Shown one piece after another: positions 1 through 11,800 of a stretch of 64,000 nucleotides of DNA. Where the stretch lies: contig NC_057764.1 of NCBI RefSeq assembly GCF_010389155.1, forward strand, positions 2,542,001 to 2,606,000, in the 5' to 3' direction. Numbering within the stretch: position 1 is the stretch's first letter; the number at the start of each line of letters is the position of its first letter. Origin of the DNA: Erigeron canadensis (lineage: Eukaryota; Streptophyta; Magnoliopsida; Asterales; Asteraceae). Under the pieces are notes generated by a model. It was not told where the DNA came from and made no database searches. It worked only from the letters and a program-made list of their open reading frames with translations. The position numbers and the translations under genes are program-made.

Positions 1-650
1 ATAGAGTTGTCTTCAGTAGTACCATCTCTTGAGTTGGGACTTACATTTCATGTGATGATTGTGTATATGTACATTGTGTTTTCTTCTGTGTGATATTGTG
101 ATGGCAGTTGTGTGTGAGATTGTTGTGCGATCCTTTGTGCGATCATATTGTAAGTAAATCCCTATGGCTTACTCTAGTATTGTACGACTTGGATTATCGG
201 CACAAATGTTGTTTATGCTAAAACCTATGAACTCACCAACTATGTGTTGACTTGATTTAGTACACTTTTCAGGTGACCAAGTAAATGCTAGGAATCAGGT
301 TTGCTTAGATGACTAGCTTGGATTGGAGATCAAGGAAGTGACACATCTTTTGTTAGTTATATTAGGAATATGCGGATTTGGTAACGCTTTCTTGATTGAA
401 CTTGATTCTCGTGGTCTATGGCCCCAATGCTCCCTTGTAGGGATGAACAATTGCTTATTTTGGAACAATTGTACTAGATACATGGTTACTTTTGTTGTGA
501 TTGTATGATATTTGGTTAATGTTTTAGTGGTTCTTGGTTCACTTGTAACCATTGTTTTTATTTAGATTAATTTGTTGCTCTATATAATTTTCATATCGTG
601 TTGTATTTTTCTTCACACTCCATGATTCCGTCTTGTTGGGATGTTACAAA
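1..650 (+). repeat. 3' part of a Gypsy-type LTR (solo or truncated)
   Basis: The window opens inside a repeat. The text around 220-280 (a run about 'aactcaccaactatgtgttg' followed by a pyrimidine-rich stretch ending in cag) resembles the transcribed region of plant Ty3/Gypsy LTRs as I know them, and the stretch near 636-650 ends in gggatgttaca, a common plant LTR end. No gag or pol coding sequence follows. The start lies outside the window, so solo versus truncated status cannot be decided. The short ORFs inside are not supported as genes. Confidence 0.45.
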
Positions 651-1673
651 TGTGTAGCGAATGAGAGGTAGTAAAAACAAACGTTTTAAATTAATAAAAT
701 TACAAATAAATACCTCAAAACTAAGCTACATTAACAGGCAGTGGACTTGATCGAATGTAGCTAGCGTTGTGGTAAATACAAAATTGTTCGCAAGGAATAT
801 GTTTAAAAATACAGTCAGATGTAATTTTAGGATTGTTGAGGGTTGTCACGATTTTAATAAAACCAACAAACTAATTGATCTAGCAAGAGTGTTCCAACTG
901 CTTGGTCAAGCAAGGAAACACGATATTACCTAAACATGAAAGACTATAATAATTAAAATATTGCATCTGCTTAGAACAATTCACATGTCATGATCATTTA
1001 GAAAATAGTTAGATTGTTAAACAACTTTTTTCACATTCGGGTTCTCGCTAGATTCACCAAATTATCTAGCTTGACTGCCGTTCGACTGGTCAAACCCTTT
1101 AGATGAGATTGCTGCTAAGTTCACTCACGGATCATTAAAAAGATCTGAGTTTTGTAACTATGACTAAAGTCTTTTATGTAACTCAAGATTCTTGTTAAAT
1201 TCATTTGACACAAACTGCTTCAGTCACTCGGATCCGGTTTCTGTTCACCGAGTCAACCGAAAACAATTTAACAAAAAAACATGTTCGCTTAAATCAAATT
1301 TTTAGTTTTTAACCCCGTTTTGGTTACAAATAAGAATACCACATTAACTAAAAACTGATTAATATTTCGTAAATAGAATTAATGACTCTAAGGATACTTA
1401 ATTACGAGTACTTCATTCAAAACAAATCATCAAAACCGTTTGTATATGAAAAACAAATAATATCGTTTAACAAAAAATAATCATGGATATGGAAACGGTT
1501 CAACAATCAAATATAAATCACGGAATGATCACATTATCCAAACATACGCAAAATAATCTAGCTACTCATGGCAAAAGAAATAAACCTAACAACCCCTAAG
1601 ATAAATAAATCCATAGTGATAATTATCAGAACCTAACAACTATTAATATATAATATACATAAATCAATAGTAA
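651..1673. other. Intergenic, no feature seen
   Basis: AT-rich sequence without a supportable ORF, RNA gene or clear repeat boundary. Confidence 0.6.
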
Positions 1674-2001
1674 CTAGCATGGTAACTACGCAATGCGGCG
1701 GCGGCGGTGGGGACGACGGTCTAGTGATGTTGGTAACGGTATTATTGGTGGTGACGATGTCAAGTGGTGGAATATTTTAAAAGATAAGAGTTTAAAGTGT
1801 TAATTATTAAAATAAAGGTTTCTGAGTGTAAATTAAATCATTAAGGACAAATATGGTAATTTATAAAATTTCTTTCCATAGTGGGAGTTTATTAAGGGTA
1901 ATTTAGTACTTTTAAATCTAACCATTTTCTAACACTATTTTAAAAATAAGGAGTTGAGAGTTGATAATTATTATAAAGGAGTATAGAAGTATAGATATAG
2001 A
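1674..2001 (-). mobile_element. Short non-autonomous Helitron
   Basis: Read on the minus strand, the element ends in CTAG followed by T (1674-1677, with the next base at 1673). Just inside the end are a GCATTGCG motif and a CCG-rich tract (about 1693-1745). The 5' end near 2001 reads TCTATATCTATACTTC, of the TC-start type expected for Helitrons. There is no TSD, as expected for insertion between A and T. The exact 5' base is uncertain because the start lies in a (TATATC) repeat. Confidence 0.5.
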
Positions 2002-3087
2002 TATAAATAATTATAAAACAAATAAGTCCTGCAATAATAACCTAATAATAACCTAAAAGTAACCAGAAAGATCAAACAACAATTGTGGTTGATGCGTGAC
2101 TGCGGCTGCTGCTGTGCTAGAATGGAGCTTTTAGTCTTCTTGTTTTGCGGCTGTCGAAGACCATGAACCAAAAACACCCTCTCGTCTTTAATTCTGCCTA
2201 AACCTAATTAATATTGTGTTGCTTCTAATTAATGTAAGCTAGTAATAATGACCTACTAATAAATAGTTACTAGTCCTAGTAACATAAATAAAAAAATAAT
2301 AACATAAATAAAAAAAATACAATAATTGATAGTTACATTATTATTCATGACTTATGATAATATAAAAACGGTTAGATTACGACTAACACAAATAATAATA
2401 TTATCTTTTATAAATATATGATATACGTCAAATATGTTAAAACATGAATAATGAAACATAAATAATTATAAATATAAAAAATTATGTTTATAATATATAA
2501 TTAATAAATATAATACAACAAATACTTTTTTTAAGAAAAACATAAACGATTTCATTTGAAAAAAAAATAATTATAACTAAACTAATAAAAAAATAGTATA
2601 ATGTATATAAACATCTTTATACTTATATAAAAAATATAAAAATAAATATTAGTGATTAGTATTATGATTGATGATTAGTATTAGAATTGGTGATATAAAT
2701 ATAGCAAATTAAATTGACAAAATGACTACTCATTTAAAGTCCAATATAGCAAAAAAATGAAAAATGTGAAAAAATATATTCTCTTAGAGAGATAAATACA
2801 CATTAAATACAAAGAGAAGATTAAATAAATTACGTATATATTTAAAATAAATAAATCATATTGATAAATTGAAAAATTACAACCTATCTTTAAAATCTTG
2901 TTATCATTGTTAAATAATCTATAAGCATATACAAAAAATCTGATAAACTATCAAATATACAAAAGATTAAATAAAATACATACATATCTAAAATATAAAT
3001 CATAGTGATAGATGCACATTAAAGCCATTAAAAAATTAGATACACCTTAAATCTAATAAATTGTAAGATCTTATATAGATATACCAA
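2002..3087. other. AT-rich intergenic DNA
   Basis: Very AT-rich, with many short A and T runs. The small ORFs here have no recognisable product. I see no gene. Confidence 0.55.
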
Positions 3088-4139
3088 CTAGATTTTAGAT
3101 CCGTGTCCAACACTGGACACGAGACTTACGATATTATTAATATTAGACATTATTACATGTAACTCATAAAAGCTTATAAGTTCAAAGTTAAAGATATAAG
3201 TAGTGACTAAGTGTACAATTCAAATGCCAAAAATTTAAGCTAATAGAAGGAAAATAAATGTAATAAAAGAACAATGGAAGCATATACACCGCTTCATCAT
3301 TTGAATAAGACTTCTTTATAGACGAAGTTTCTTGTAGTGTTTTTTGTCTTCTCATCTTTGTCACATATAACATCTTAAAGCCCCTCTCAACTTAACTCGA
3401 GATACACCAATGTACAATTGTTCATGTGTGAAAACCAGATTTTGTAGATAGAAACCAATTTTAATAACATTGTAAAAATAATTATTTTAGTTATTTGTTT
3501 TTTATTAATTAAATAAAATTATGTAAAAAACCAAATGATGACATCAGCAAAAGTCAATTTAAATTGAGCAATATGATTGGTTAATAAGTTATTAGTTCAA
3601 CTGTGTTTTAGTATACATTAAAATTAAAATTAAAATAGGACAATAATTACTATTAAAATCTTAATATATTTACATTAAATTTAATTTATTTTTAATTAAT
3701 TAATTATATATATATATAAAATAGAATATATTATTGGATATATATTAGTTATTATTTTATTGGATAACTATTAGCTATTATTTTATCGGATATATATTAG
3801 CTATTATTATTAATTTATTTTTTTAAAATTATTGGGTTCAAAGTGTAAATTTGTGATGAAAAACAAAAAATATAAATTTTGTTATCATTTTATTGGATAA
3901 ATATTAGCTATTATTTTATCAAATATATATTAGCTATTATTACTTATTTATTATATTAAAATTATTGGGTAAAAGGTGTAAATTTGTGATGGAAAACAAA
4001 ATAAGTGTAAATTTGTGATACAAAACAAAAAAGTGTAGATTAAAGTCAAAATTGAAAACAAAGGTCAATATAAAAAAAATTGAGAGCTGTAATTGGTCGA
4101 TAAGTTATTATATCAACTGTGTTTTAGTATAATAAAAGA
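3088..4139 (-). mobile_element. Non-autonomous Helitron (possibly composite)
   Basis: On the minus strand the 3' end is CTAG/T at 3088-3091, preceded by a perfect terminal hairpin at 3102-3121 (arms CGTGTCC and GGACACG). The 5' end at 4139 reads TCTTTTATTATACTAAAACA and is preceded by A, so both ends fit the A|TC...CTAG|T rule. A second partial 5'-end motif (aactgtgttttagtata) at about 3598-3616 suggests nesting or a tandem partial copy. No RepHel coding sequence is present. Confidence 0.55.
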
Positions 4140-4420
4140 TGTTATAAATATAATTTAACATATAAATATGACTTGTTAGCCGACATTTTATCTTGTTTAG
4201 CCGACTTGTTATCATTTATTTTATTTTTTTACTAATTTATTCTTTTTTATAATTAATTTATGATGATTAGGATAAAAAAATAACTTATAAAAGAATGCTT
4301 AAAATTAGGAAATTAATGTATGTACAACACATAATGAAAAATCCTACATGAAAAATCATCTCTTAGTTATATAGAGAGATGTGTGTAGTTAAAGTTTTGA
4401 ATTTACCTAAATTTTTTACG
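4140..4420. other. Intergenic spacer
   Basis: AT-rich, no feature seen. Confidence 0.5.
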
Positions 4421-4429
4421 GGAAAATTT

Positions 4430-5286
4430 CATATGTGCCACTCTTAAGTCACAAAATATCATATTTGCCCAATTAAATTTTGAGATATCATATATGTCAT
4501 TTCTAATATCCTCAAATATCAAATATGTCATTATTAAGTAAAATATATCATATGTGCGCAAATACATTATTAAATATTATATATGGGGTCATTATTTTCG
4601 ATATATGTAACATATCACTGAAATATATTAAATATTTCAAATTTATCATTAAAAATTAAATTGCACTTATTCTCTCTTTCTTTAATTCATGAGTTTTTCT
4701 TGCATCAAATGTCGTGGAGCTAATTACTTGTGCAAAAATAAAAGCATCAAATAGTTTAGTCACTTATAAACCAAGATGGCAACACTTAACTATATACTAT
4801 GAATTGAATAGAATAACGAATTTAAGAATATCAATAAAATTAATCATGTTGGTACCATTGAATTAAATTTACACGGTTAGAGGAAAAAACATGGATTGAA
4901 TTATAAAAGCAAAGAGAAAAAATGTGTGTAATTGTGATTTCTAAGTATTTTATTAATAATTTTAAAGATATTTTATGTTTTAATTTTGACTAAATTAGTT
5001 TAATCGGGCATATTGGATATATTTCAATGACATATTTGATTTATTTCAATCTTCACAGCAAAATCTCTAATATTTAAAAACAGTTTAGAGATATTATTTA
5101 TTTTTTACTTCACAATGACATATTTGATATATTGATAGATTAGGAATGACATATATGATACTTTATTATTCAATAATGACATATTTGATATATTGATAAA
5201 TTATAATGGCATATATGATATTTTAAAATTTAATTGGGCGAATATGATATTTTGTGACTTACCAATGGCATATATGAAATTTCCCC
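4430..5286. mobile_element. Non-autonomous MULE-type element with long TIRs
   Basis: The left end begins GGGAAAATTTCATATGTGCC and the right end, reverse-complemented, begins GGGGAAATTTCATATATGCC. The inverted similarity runs about 80-100 bp. The flanks are ATTTTTTAC (4421-4429) and AATTTTTAC (5287-5295), a 9-bp target duplication with one mismatch, which is the Mutator-superfamily length. Inside, the motif 'gacatatttgatatattgat' recurs several times near the right end as subterminal repeats. No transposase ORF. Confidence 0.7.
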
Positions 5287-5503
5287 AATTTTTACAATCA
5301 CATCAAAATCGAAACTTATAAGCTTAGTAGATGACGGCAAATAGCCTTGTGATTTCTGATCGTAAATTTAAATTTTTGAAGTCATGTTAATAGCTAATTA
5401 TAAGTAATAGGAGTTGAAGAATTAAGTGGAAAAAAAAGAGACAATTTTATTAATGAGAAAACGAACAATTAAATAAAGTTATGATGAGTTTTGTTTCTAT
5501 AAG

Positions 5504-5790
5504 GCAAGAGTTAGACTTTAATTCTAAGTCTAATAAGGAAATTGAATTCATATACAATTAAAAAAACTAATTTAATAAAATAAATTAATTAAAAGGACAC
5601 TTGTCGATTAATGTTTATACCACGTGTCGTTTTAAATCTCAATCCTAGCCAAGAGTTAGACTTTAATTCTAAATTTAATAAGGAAATTGAATCCATATAC
5701 AATTAAAAAAAAACTAATTTAGTATAATAAATAAACTAAAAGGACACATGTCGATCAAGGAATATGATACGTGTCATTTCAAGAATGACT
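5504..5790. repeat. Two-unit tandem repeat, unit about 145 bp
   Basis: The segment starting 'gcaagagttagactttaatt' near 5504 is repeated from about 5650 with small differences. Each unit includes 'ggaaattgaat', a run of A and 'ggacac.tgtcgat'. No coding potential. Confidence 0.65.
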
Positions 5791-6033
5791 CAATTCTGTT
5801 TTAGTTTATTGGTAGATATTGATGTGGTTGTTGTGAAGACGCGACTTCTTGGCTTACTTTTTTCCTTTTTATCAACTTTAATCCCTGTTGTTTGATGCTT
5901 TTGTTAACTCAAGCCACTCGCGTCGACTTCTAGAGAGGTGCTCATCAGGTCTCATGAGCGGCGCTCGTGAGCTTCTGACCATAAAATCCTCTTGTAGTTC
6001 AACCTTTTTTCGAAGTTGCATAACAAATTTGTG

Positions 6034-7315
6034 AGCGAATTGCATTTTCGGTCCCTGTGTTATCACACCTTTTGCAGGTTTAATACAAATATGTCCAAAG
6101 TCGCGAAACGCATCCCTGTCATATCACATCTTGGTCCAAAGTTAACTTTCCGTCTAATTTAACCGTTAAAGACATCATGTGCCCCTCACGTGAGGGGTAA
6201 TTCAGTCTTTTTATATAAACAAGGACTATTTCTGCAACTAACAAAAAATCTAATTTGTTATCACAACCTTTATCTCAACCAAAAAACTATATCACAACTT
6301 TTATCTCAATCAACCTAAAGATATTATTATCATTACTACCTTCATATATAATACATATCTAATTCAATGATTTCATTGCCAAAACCCACTTAGTTCCCAC
6401 CAAGATTCAATCAAAAACGAAGCTACGGTGGGAAAGGTGGTTTACAGCCAAACCCATTTAGCAAAACTCACCATCTAATAAAATGACTTCACTGCCAAAC
6501 CCATTTAGCCAATATCAACAGCTTGCGGTAATCATGGTTAATTAAGCTCCGGCGGCGGTAGACAAGAAAACATGCCAGATCGATCGACACAAACACCTTC
6601 TCCACCACCACTGTCAATAAATCCGGTCAATATCATCGGTGTTGGTAGTCAACAAAACAATATCCGTGAAGATCAGTGGTGCTGGCAAAGGATTCTGACA
6701 AGATTCTAGTGTCGGCGGTGGACGACGTTGGTTGTTGACAGAGGTGGTACCATCACCACCGGCGACCTTACCACCGCCGCGGCTGCTCCTCTTCCACCAG
6801 CGCTCACCACCCCTGCGTCTTATGCTCATCAGATTTGGAGGAAATAAGAAAGTATATATATATATACATACATATACCAGATATATATATATATATTATC
6901 AGATCTGATTGTTTGTTGATGTATGTGCTTGTATATATATGTGGGGTAAATTAATTACTATAAGAGATGTGAAAGAAATCCATACATATAAAAAGAGATG
7001 TCTTGGAAATCTTAGATTGAGAGGTTTAAGCTTTATACAAGAATGAAACTGGAACCAAACATATTGATGATGAATAAGATTTTTTGGTTAGTTGCAGAAA
7101 TATTCCTCGTTTATATGAAAAGAAATATTACCCCTAAGGTGAAGGGCTCATGATGTCTTTAACGGTAAAAACAGTAAAATTAGATGGAAAGGTAACTTTG
7201 GACCAAAATTGCAACAGGTGTAATATGACAGGGATGCGTTTTGCGACTTTGCAAATGTTTGTATTAAACTTGCAAAATGTGTGATGACACAGGGACCAAA
7301 AATGCAATTAGTTCT
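6034..7315. mobile_element. Long-TIR MULE, possible Pack-MULE
   Basis: Terminal inverted repeats of more than 200 bp: the left arm (about 6034-6245) and the right arm (about 7085-7315) share the 'gcatttt.ggtccctgtg' terminus, 'taacttt', 'aaagacatcatg' and 'gcagaaat.tcct' blocks in inverted order. Flanks are AAATTTGTG (6025-6033) and AAATTTGTC (7316-7324), a 9-bp duplication with one mismatch. The interior at about 6530-6840 is distinctly GC-richer, with CGG/CCACC-rich sequence and a 71-codon minus-strand ORF (6614-6829), unlike the AT-rich arms. That contrast is what a captured gene fragment looks like, but I cannot name a source gene. An (AT)n run lies at 6852-6897. Confidence 0.75.
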
Positions 7316-7324
7316 AAATTTGTC

Positions 7325-8117
7325 GACACAGTTTGCATATAAATTTTTGTTTCGCCGTTGCCGACAATGTTAGAGCGCTGAACTCAAGTTGTCGAAAATG
7401 CTCTCCATTTGTTGAGTTGGCCATTGAAGAAACTAAAATCTTTGATCGGATTTTACTAACTTGGTTTACGAAACAATGAACCCTTTAATATGGATATTCT
7501 TGGATATTGTGTGTTTTTTTAAGTGAATTTCTTTTTAAAATTAAGTGCGATATTTTGCATTTGACCTTTACGTAACTGAATTGATTAAGTTATTGAATGG
7601 ATAAATCAATATAATTCTTTTTTATTTATTAAGTAAAAAAAACAAACAAAAACTATTGATAACTTAATGAATTAAATATTTTTGATTAAGTCATGACTTA
7701 ATTTATTAAGTGTTAAATAAACACCACCTAAGTTAACTATGGAGGCAAACGAAAGTGGTTTTGATATTAAATTAGGTTTTAAATATTAAATTAGTATAGA
7801 GAGGAAAATTGAGATTTTGATGAATAGGATGAGTAAAAAGTAAAATGATTTTGTTGTTGTACGGGGCCAGTTTTTAAAGATGTAATGTAGAGAACTTGCT
7901 ACCTCAACTTTTAGGGAAGATAATATTATATTTAAGTTGAGTATAACAAATAAAAAAAGATAATGATTAATAAGATCTATCGCTAAATGTGGATTTTATT
8001 TTGTTTTTTTTTGTTTTGAACAATAAAGTGTAGATTTTATTAACTTTCCTATTTAAATTATTTTATTTGATTTTGTCACATGTCACTATTTATAATTATA
8101 CCTATTTTATAATTATA
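7325..8117. other. Intergenic DNA
   Basis: AT-rich. No ORF, RNA gene or bounded repeat seen. Confidence 0.5.
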
Positions 8118-8321
8118 TGGTTTATTGGGCCCGGTGAGTTTTTTCTTAAGGTTGTGGGTTCGAGCCTTGGCTGACATAATCTTTGGGTTTCCCATCTAGG
8201 AATTTTCCACAAGGAGGGGGCTAAGCTGCAGCTTATGCTCAGCATCTCGCGAGGTCCAACGATAGTTGGTTAAAATTGTCTTCAGCTACGTCTGAGTTGA
8301 AATACACCTTTAAAAAAAAAA
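8118..8321 (+). mobile_element. tRNA-derived SINE
   Basis: The plus strand carries a good pol III B-box (GTGGGTTCGAGCC, about 8155-8167), then a non-tRNA body, and ends in a poly(A) run at about 8312-8321. The A-box region is poorly preserved and I could not fix a target duplication. It ends about 25 bp before the conserved promoter region of GH3 copy 1. Confidence 0.5.
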
Positions 8322-8407
8322 GTATTAATTAACTAAGATGATATTTCATTTCTCTTAAAAATTACTCATTAATCATACACGCACTAAATTCACTATTGAG
8401 AAACACC

Positions 8408-8417
8408 TTATAAATAT
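8408..8417 (+). promoter_or_regulatory. TATA box of GH3 copy 1
   Basis: CTTATAAATA lies in the block conserved with copy 2. Copy 2 has CTATAAGTAT at the same place (about 20206). A likely 5'-UTR intron follows (donor GAG|GTATGT at 8507, acceptor TTTAAAG ending 8877), also conserved between copies. Confidence 0.55.
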
Positions 8418-8880
8418 CCTTCTTATCCACGAAGAAATTTGCATCTGCCTTTGTCTTGCAAATTAACAAATCAACAAATTAATAACACATACCGAAGAAA
8501 AAGGAGGTATGTACACTATTCTTATGATTTAACTACGGGTATAAAGATGACAATATACTGAGTATTAGTTCATTTTGTAAGTTTTAATCTTGTAAATTTA
8601 TTGACATTAATCCTGAGTTCCTGACCCCAATACCATTCGTTATCATCGAATCTACCTGTGTGTTTTGGCAAACTATTTAATTTCAGAGTGACATTTACAA
8701 ATGCTCTCTGTTTAGTGTTTGTATATGGAAGAAACCATACGAATATATATCATATATACACTCAGTGCACAAATAATATAAAATCAAATCTTACACCCAA
8801 ATAGACTAACTCATTTAATTGTCTATAAAATTCTTTTTGCTAATTGATAACTTTTGTATCTTTTTATCATTTTAAAGGGA

Positions 8881-11800
8881 ATGGAGAAAGAATTCAATAG
8901 TGAACAAGTGATTCAAGAATTTGAAGCAATGACCAAAGATGCAAAAAAAATCCAAATTGAGACTCTAAACAAAATCCTCAAAGATAACTGGGAAGCAGAA
9001 TACCTGAAGAAGTGGGGGATTTTTGATGGTACTACTGATCCTAAAACATATAGTTCTTGTGTCCCTCTTGTGACCCATAAAGATATCGAACCATATGTTC
9101 AGAAAATCGCGGATGGTGTGCCGTTCCCGGTCCTCACCACCGGCAACCCCATCACAGCCTTTGCATTAAGGTATTTGTTAGCCAAGTTTTTGTTTCCGTG
9201 ATACCCATAATTTCGTCTTTTACTCTTTTATGCACACTTATCGTCTAGGTTGTTTGTGCTTGCAGTTCCGGAACTACTCAAGGAAAGCGCAAGTATATAC
9301 CTTACAATGACATATTCATAAAAACATCCATGCAAGTTTATCAGACTTCTTTCGCCTTTAGGAATAAGTACGTCGTTGGAATATGATCATGTTAAATAAA
9401 TGCATGTCCGGAAATTATTTTAGCCTACGAGGTCACACAAAATGACACGTGTACTCTATGAAATTAATTAATATGTTAAATGTAGTATATTAGTAATTAA
9501 TAAGTTCACGAAATGATTAATAAACAATGTTTAATGTTAAATATACGTTTGTTAATTAAATACATTGAAAACAGAAGGACTCGGGTGAAAATTATGAGTT
9601 TAGGAAACTTCTAATTTCCACGTAAGGGGACCAGTTTTGAAAGGCCTATTAGGGCCTTGATTAAGCTTGGTTAATAAGTCTTAAAACCCTAAATAAGTCC
9701 CTATAAATAGAGGGCTAAGTCAAGGGTTTTTTCATAAGTTGTTTGTGAGCTAAAACCCTAAATCAACCTCAAGAGAAAAATAGGGTTTTCGGTTCTTAGC
9801 TTAGTTCGACATTTAGGGGTTTTACACAACCGGGTTTGTGAGTTCGTGATCGGGTACTATCATATATCATAGGGGTGTCAAGTATGCGATCGTAAACCCT
9901 AACTAATAATAATCTTGTTATTAAAAATATTATTGGAAGCTTACGCTAAAAGGTAAAATATCAATTCCGTACTTTGTTAATTAATATTATTGCATATATG
10001 TTTCTTTCCGCTGCGTACTCGTGATTATTTGTTTTTATATGCTTATACTCTAATAGTGGTATCACGAGCCTAATATATGATATATTAGTTACAAAGTTCA
10101 AAACTTGATGGGGGGTTTAGGGTTGGTTAGATTTAATTAGTACTTAAATATTAAAAAACGGTTTTTTAATTATTTATATAATTAAATTCGATTTTAATAA
10201 AAGAAATTAGGGTTTTGTTTTATTAATTCAACCTATTTTATATTAATGGTTAATTGAAACCCTCTATGCAAGTTTTGATTGTGTGAATTGACATGTTTCT
10301 TTGATATAAATTGCATGTTTAATTGTATCTTTATTTAATGTTGTTAAATAGAAGTAAAATTTATAAAGAATTCATAGCAAAAATTTTTATGATTATTACT
10401 TAGACATTCAGGTATAAATTGATTAGCTTAATAGTCTAATAATTAGGGTTAGTTATTTGATAATTATGTGACTGTGAATTTTTTGTGTGATTTTTCTGCT
10501 TTCCATCAGTTCACTAAAAAATTCATATAAAATCAACCGTAATGAATTAAGAGTTGCCCTTTGGACTGTATATGTAAAACTTATAGGGCTAGAACTTTGT
10601 AGTCCTGGTCGAAGACTGATTCGAACTAAAAATAGGGCTAAACTGATCGTGAAGCTACTGAAAATTTCCAGTTAGCATGTTTGAATGTAATTACTTGCTA
10701 ATTGTTTGTTTAAAGGCTTACGCAATCAACGCAACTTGATGTATGTGGTCCATTTCTTTGAAAGGGGAGCCGAATTAGACATATACATTAACCATAGTGA
10801 CCATGTTTAGGTGGCCTACCATAACTCGTTGCATGATTAATTAGTTAATACGAGTAGTTAGTAATTTTATTATTTTGCTTTTATTGTTATATAAATGGAG
10901 ATGCAAAAGTGTTTTATTGAGAAGAATAACTTGACTAAGAATTATCGAAATATGATTTTGTTTTAACAAAATTGGTGTCTTACAAACAAGAGATACACCG
11001 GCTCACCCATTTGAACAAACTCTAAGAGAGGTATAAGTCGGAGTGCGCTAGCCTCCTAAAGGAGCGGGTTTTTAATTGCGTCTATCGCAAACCTTTGCTC
11101 CTGCACTTCTTTGTGCGTTCAAATGGAGCTACCAAGCTCTTTTATGTTGTTAAGACAATAAATATGATTTTATTAAACATTATGTTATGAAGATTTGCAT
11201 GAGTCTTCATACAAAAACTTTTGATTCACATCAATTGCATTACCCTTTCAAAGTTAAGTTTTTGCCACGCACTTTGCTAAGAACACTTACAAGTACTTTT
11301 TGCTCTACGTGAAATGTAGGTGAATTGTAACTCCAAGGTAGATCACTACTCATCGTGAGACGGTGGTAGACTATTTAGACGTTCTTAATTGGGCGACTTA
11401 AAGAGAGTTAACCCATGAAATATTTAAACGTAAATACTGAATTGACCAATACACGAGTTTTACAACATTATTAATATAAGATTAATATATGGAACAAAAA
11501 ATTAGTTATATGTTAAAATGTAAAAATATACTTCAAAAAAATTGAGATATTTCAAGTAAATACTGATTTGACAAAGTTTTCATTGATGTCTTGCAAAAAA
11601 GTAATTCTATTTTCGTTAAAAGTAATTTTATCTTAGTTAGTCATGGTTCTTAAGAATAATAAAAGTAGCGGTTTGTGGGTTTTCAATGATTTCGTGTGTT
11701 GTAACTTTATTAGTAGACTCGGGTTATATAAGAAGAATTTGTATCTTAAATATAATTTGATTCTAATTACTAATAACAATAATGATTATCCTAATTATAG

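Noticed and set aside
323..508. 61-codon ORF near the window start
   Set aside because: Lies within the LTR-like sequence and shows no family match.
6614..6829. 71-codon ORF in the Pack-MULE-like interior
   Set aside because: Arg/Gly-rich translation with no recognisable domain; kept only as part of the element description.
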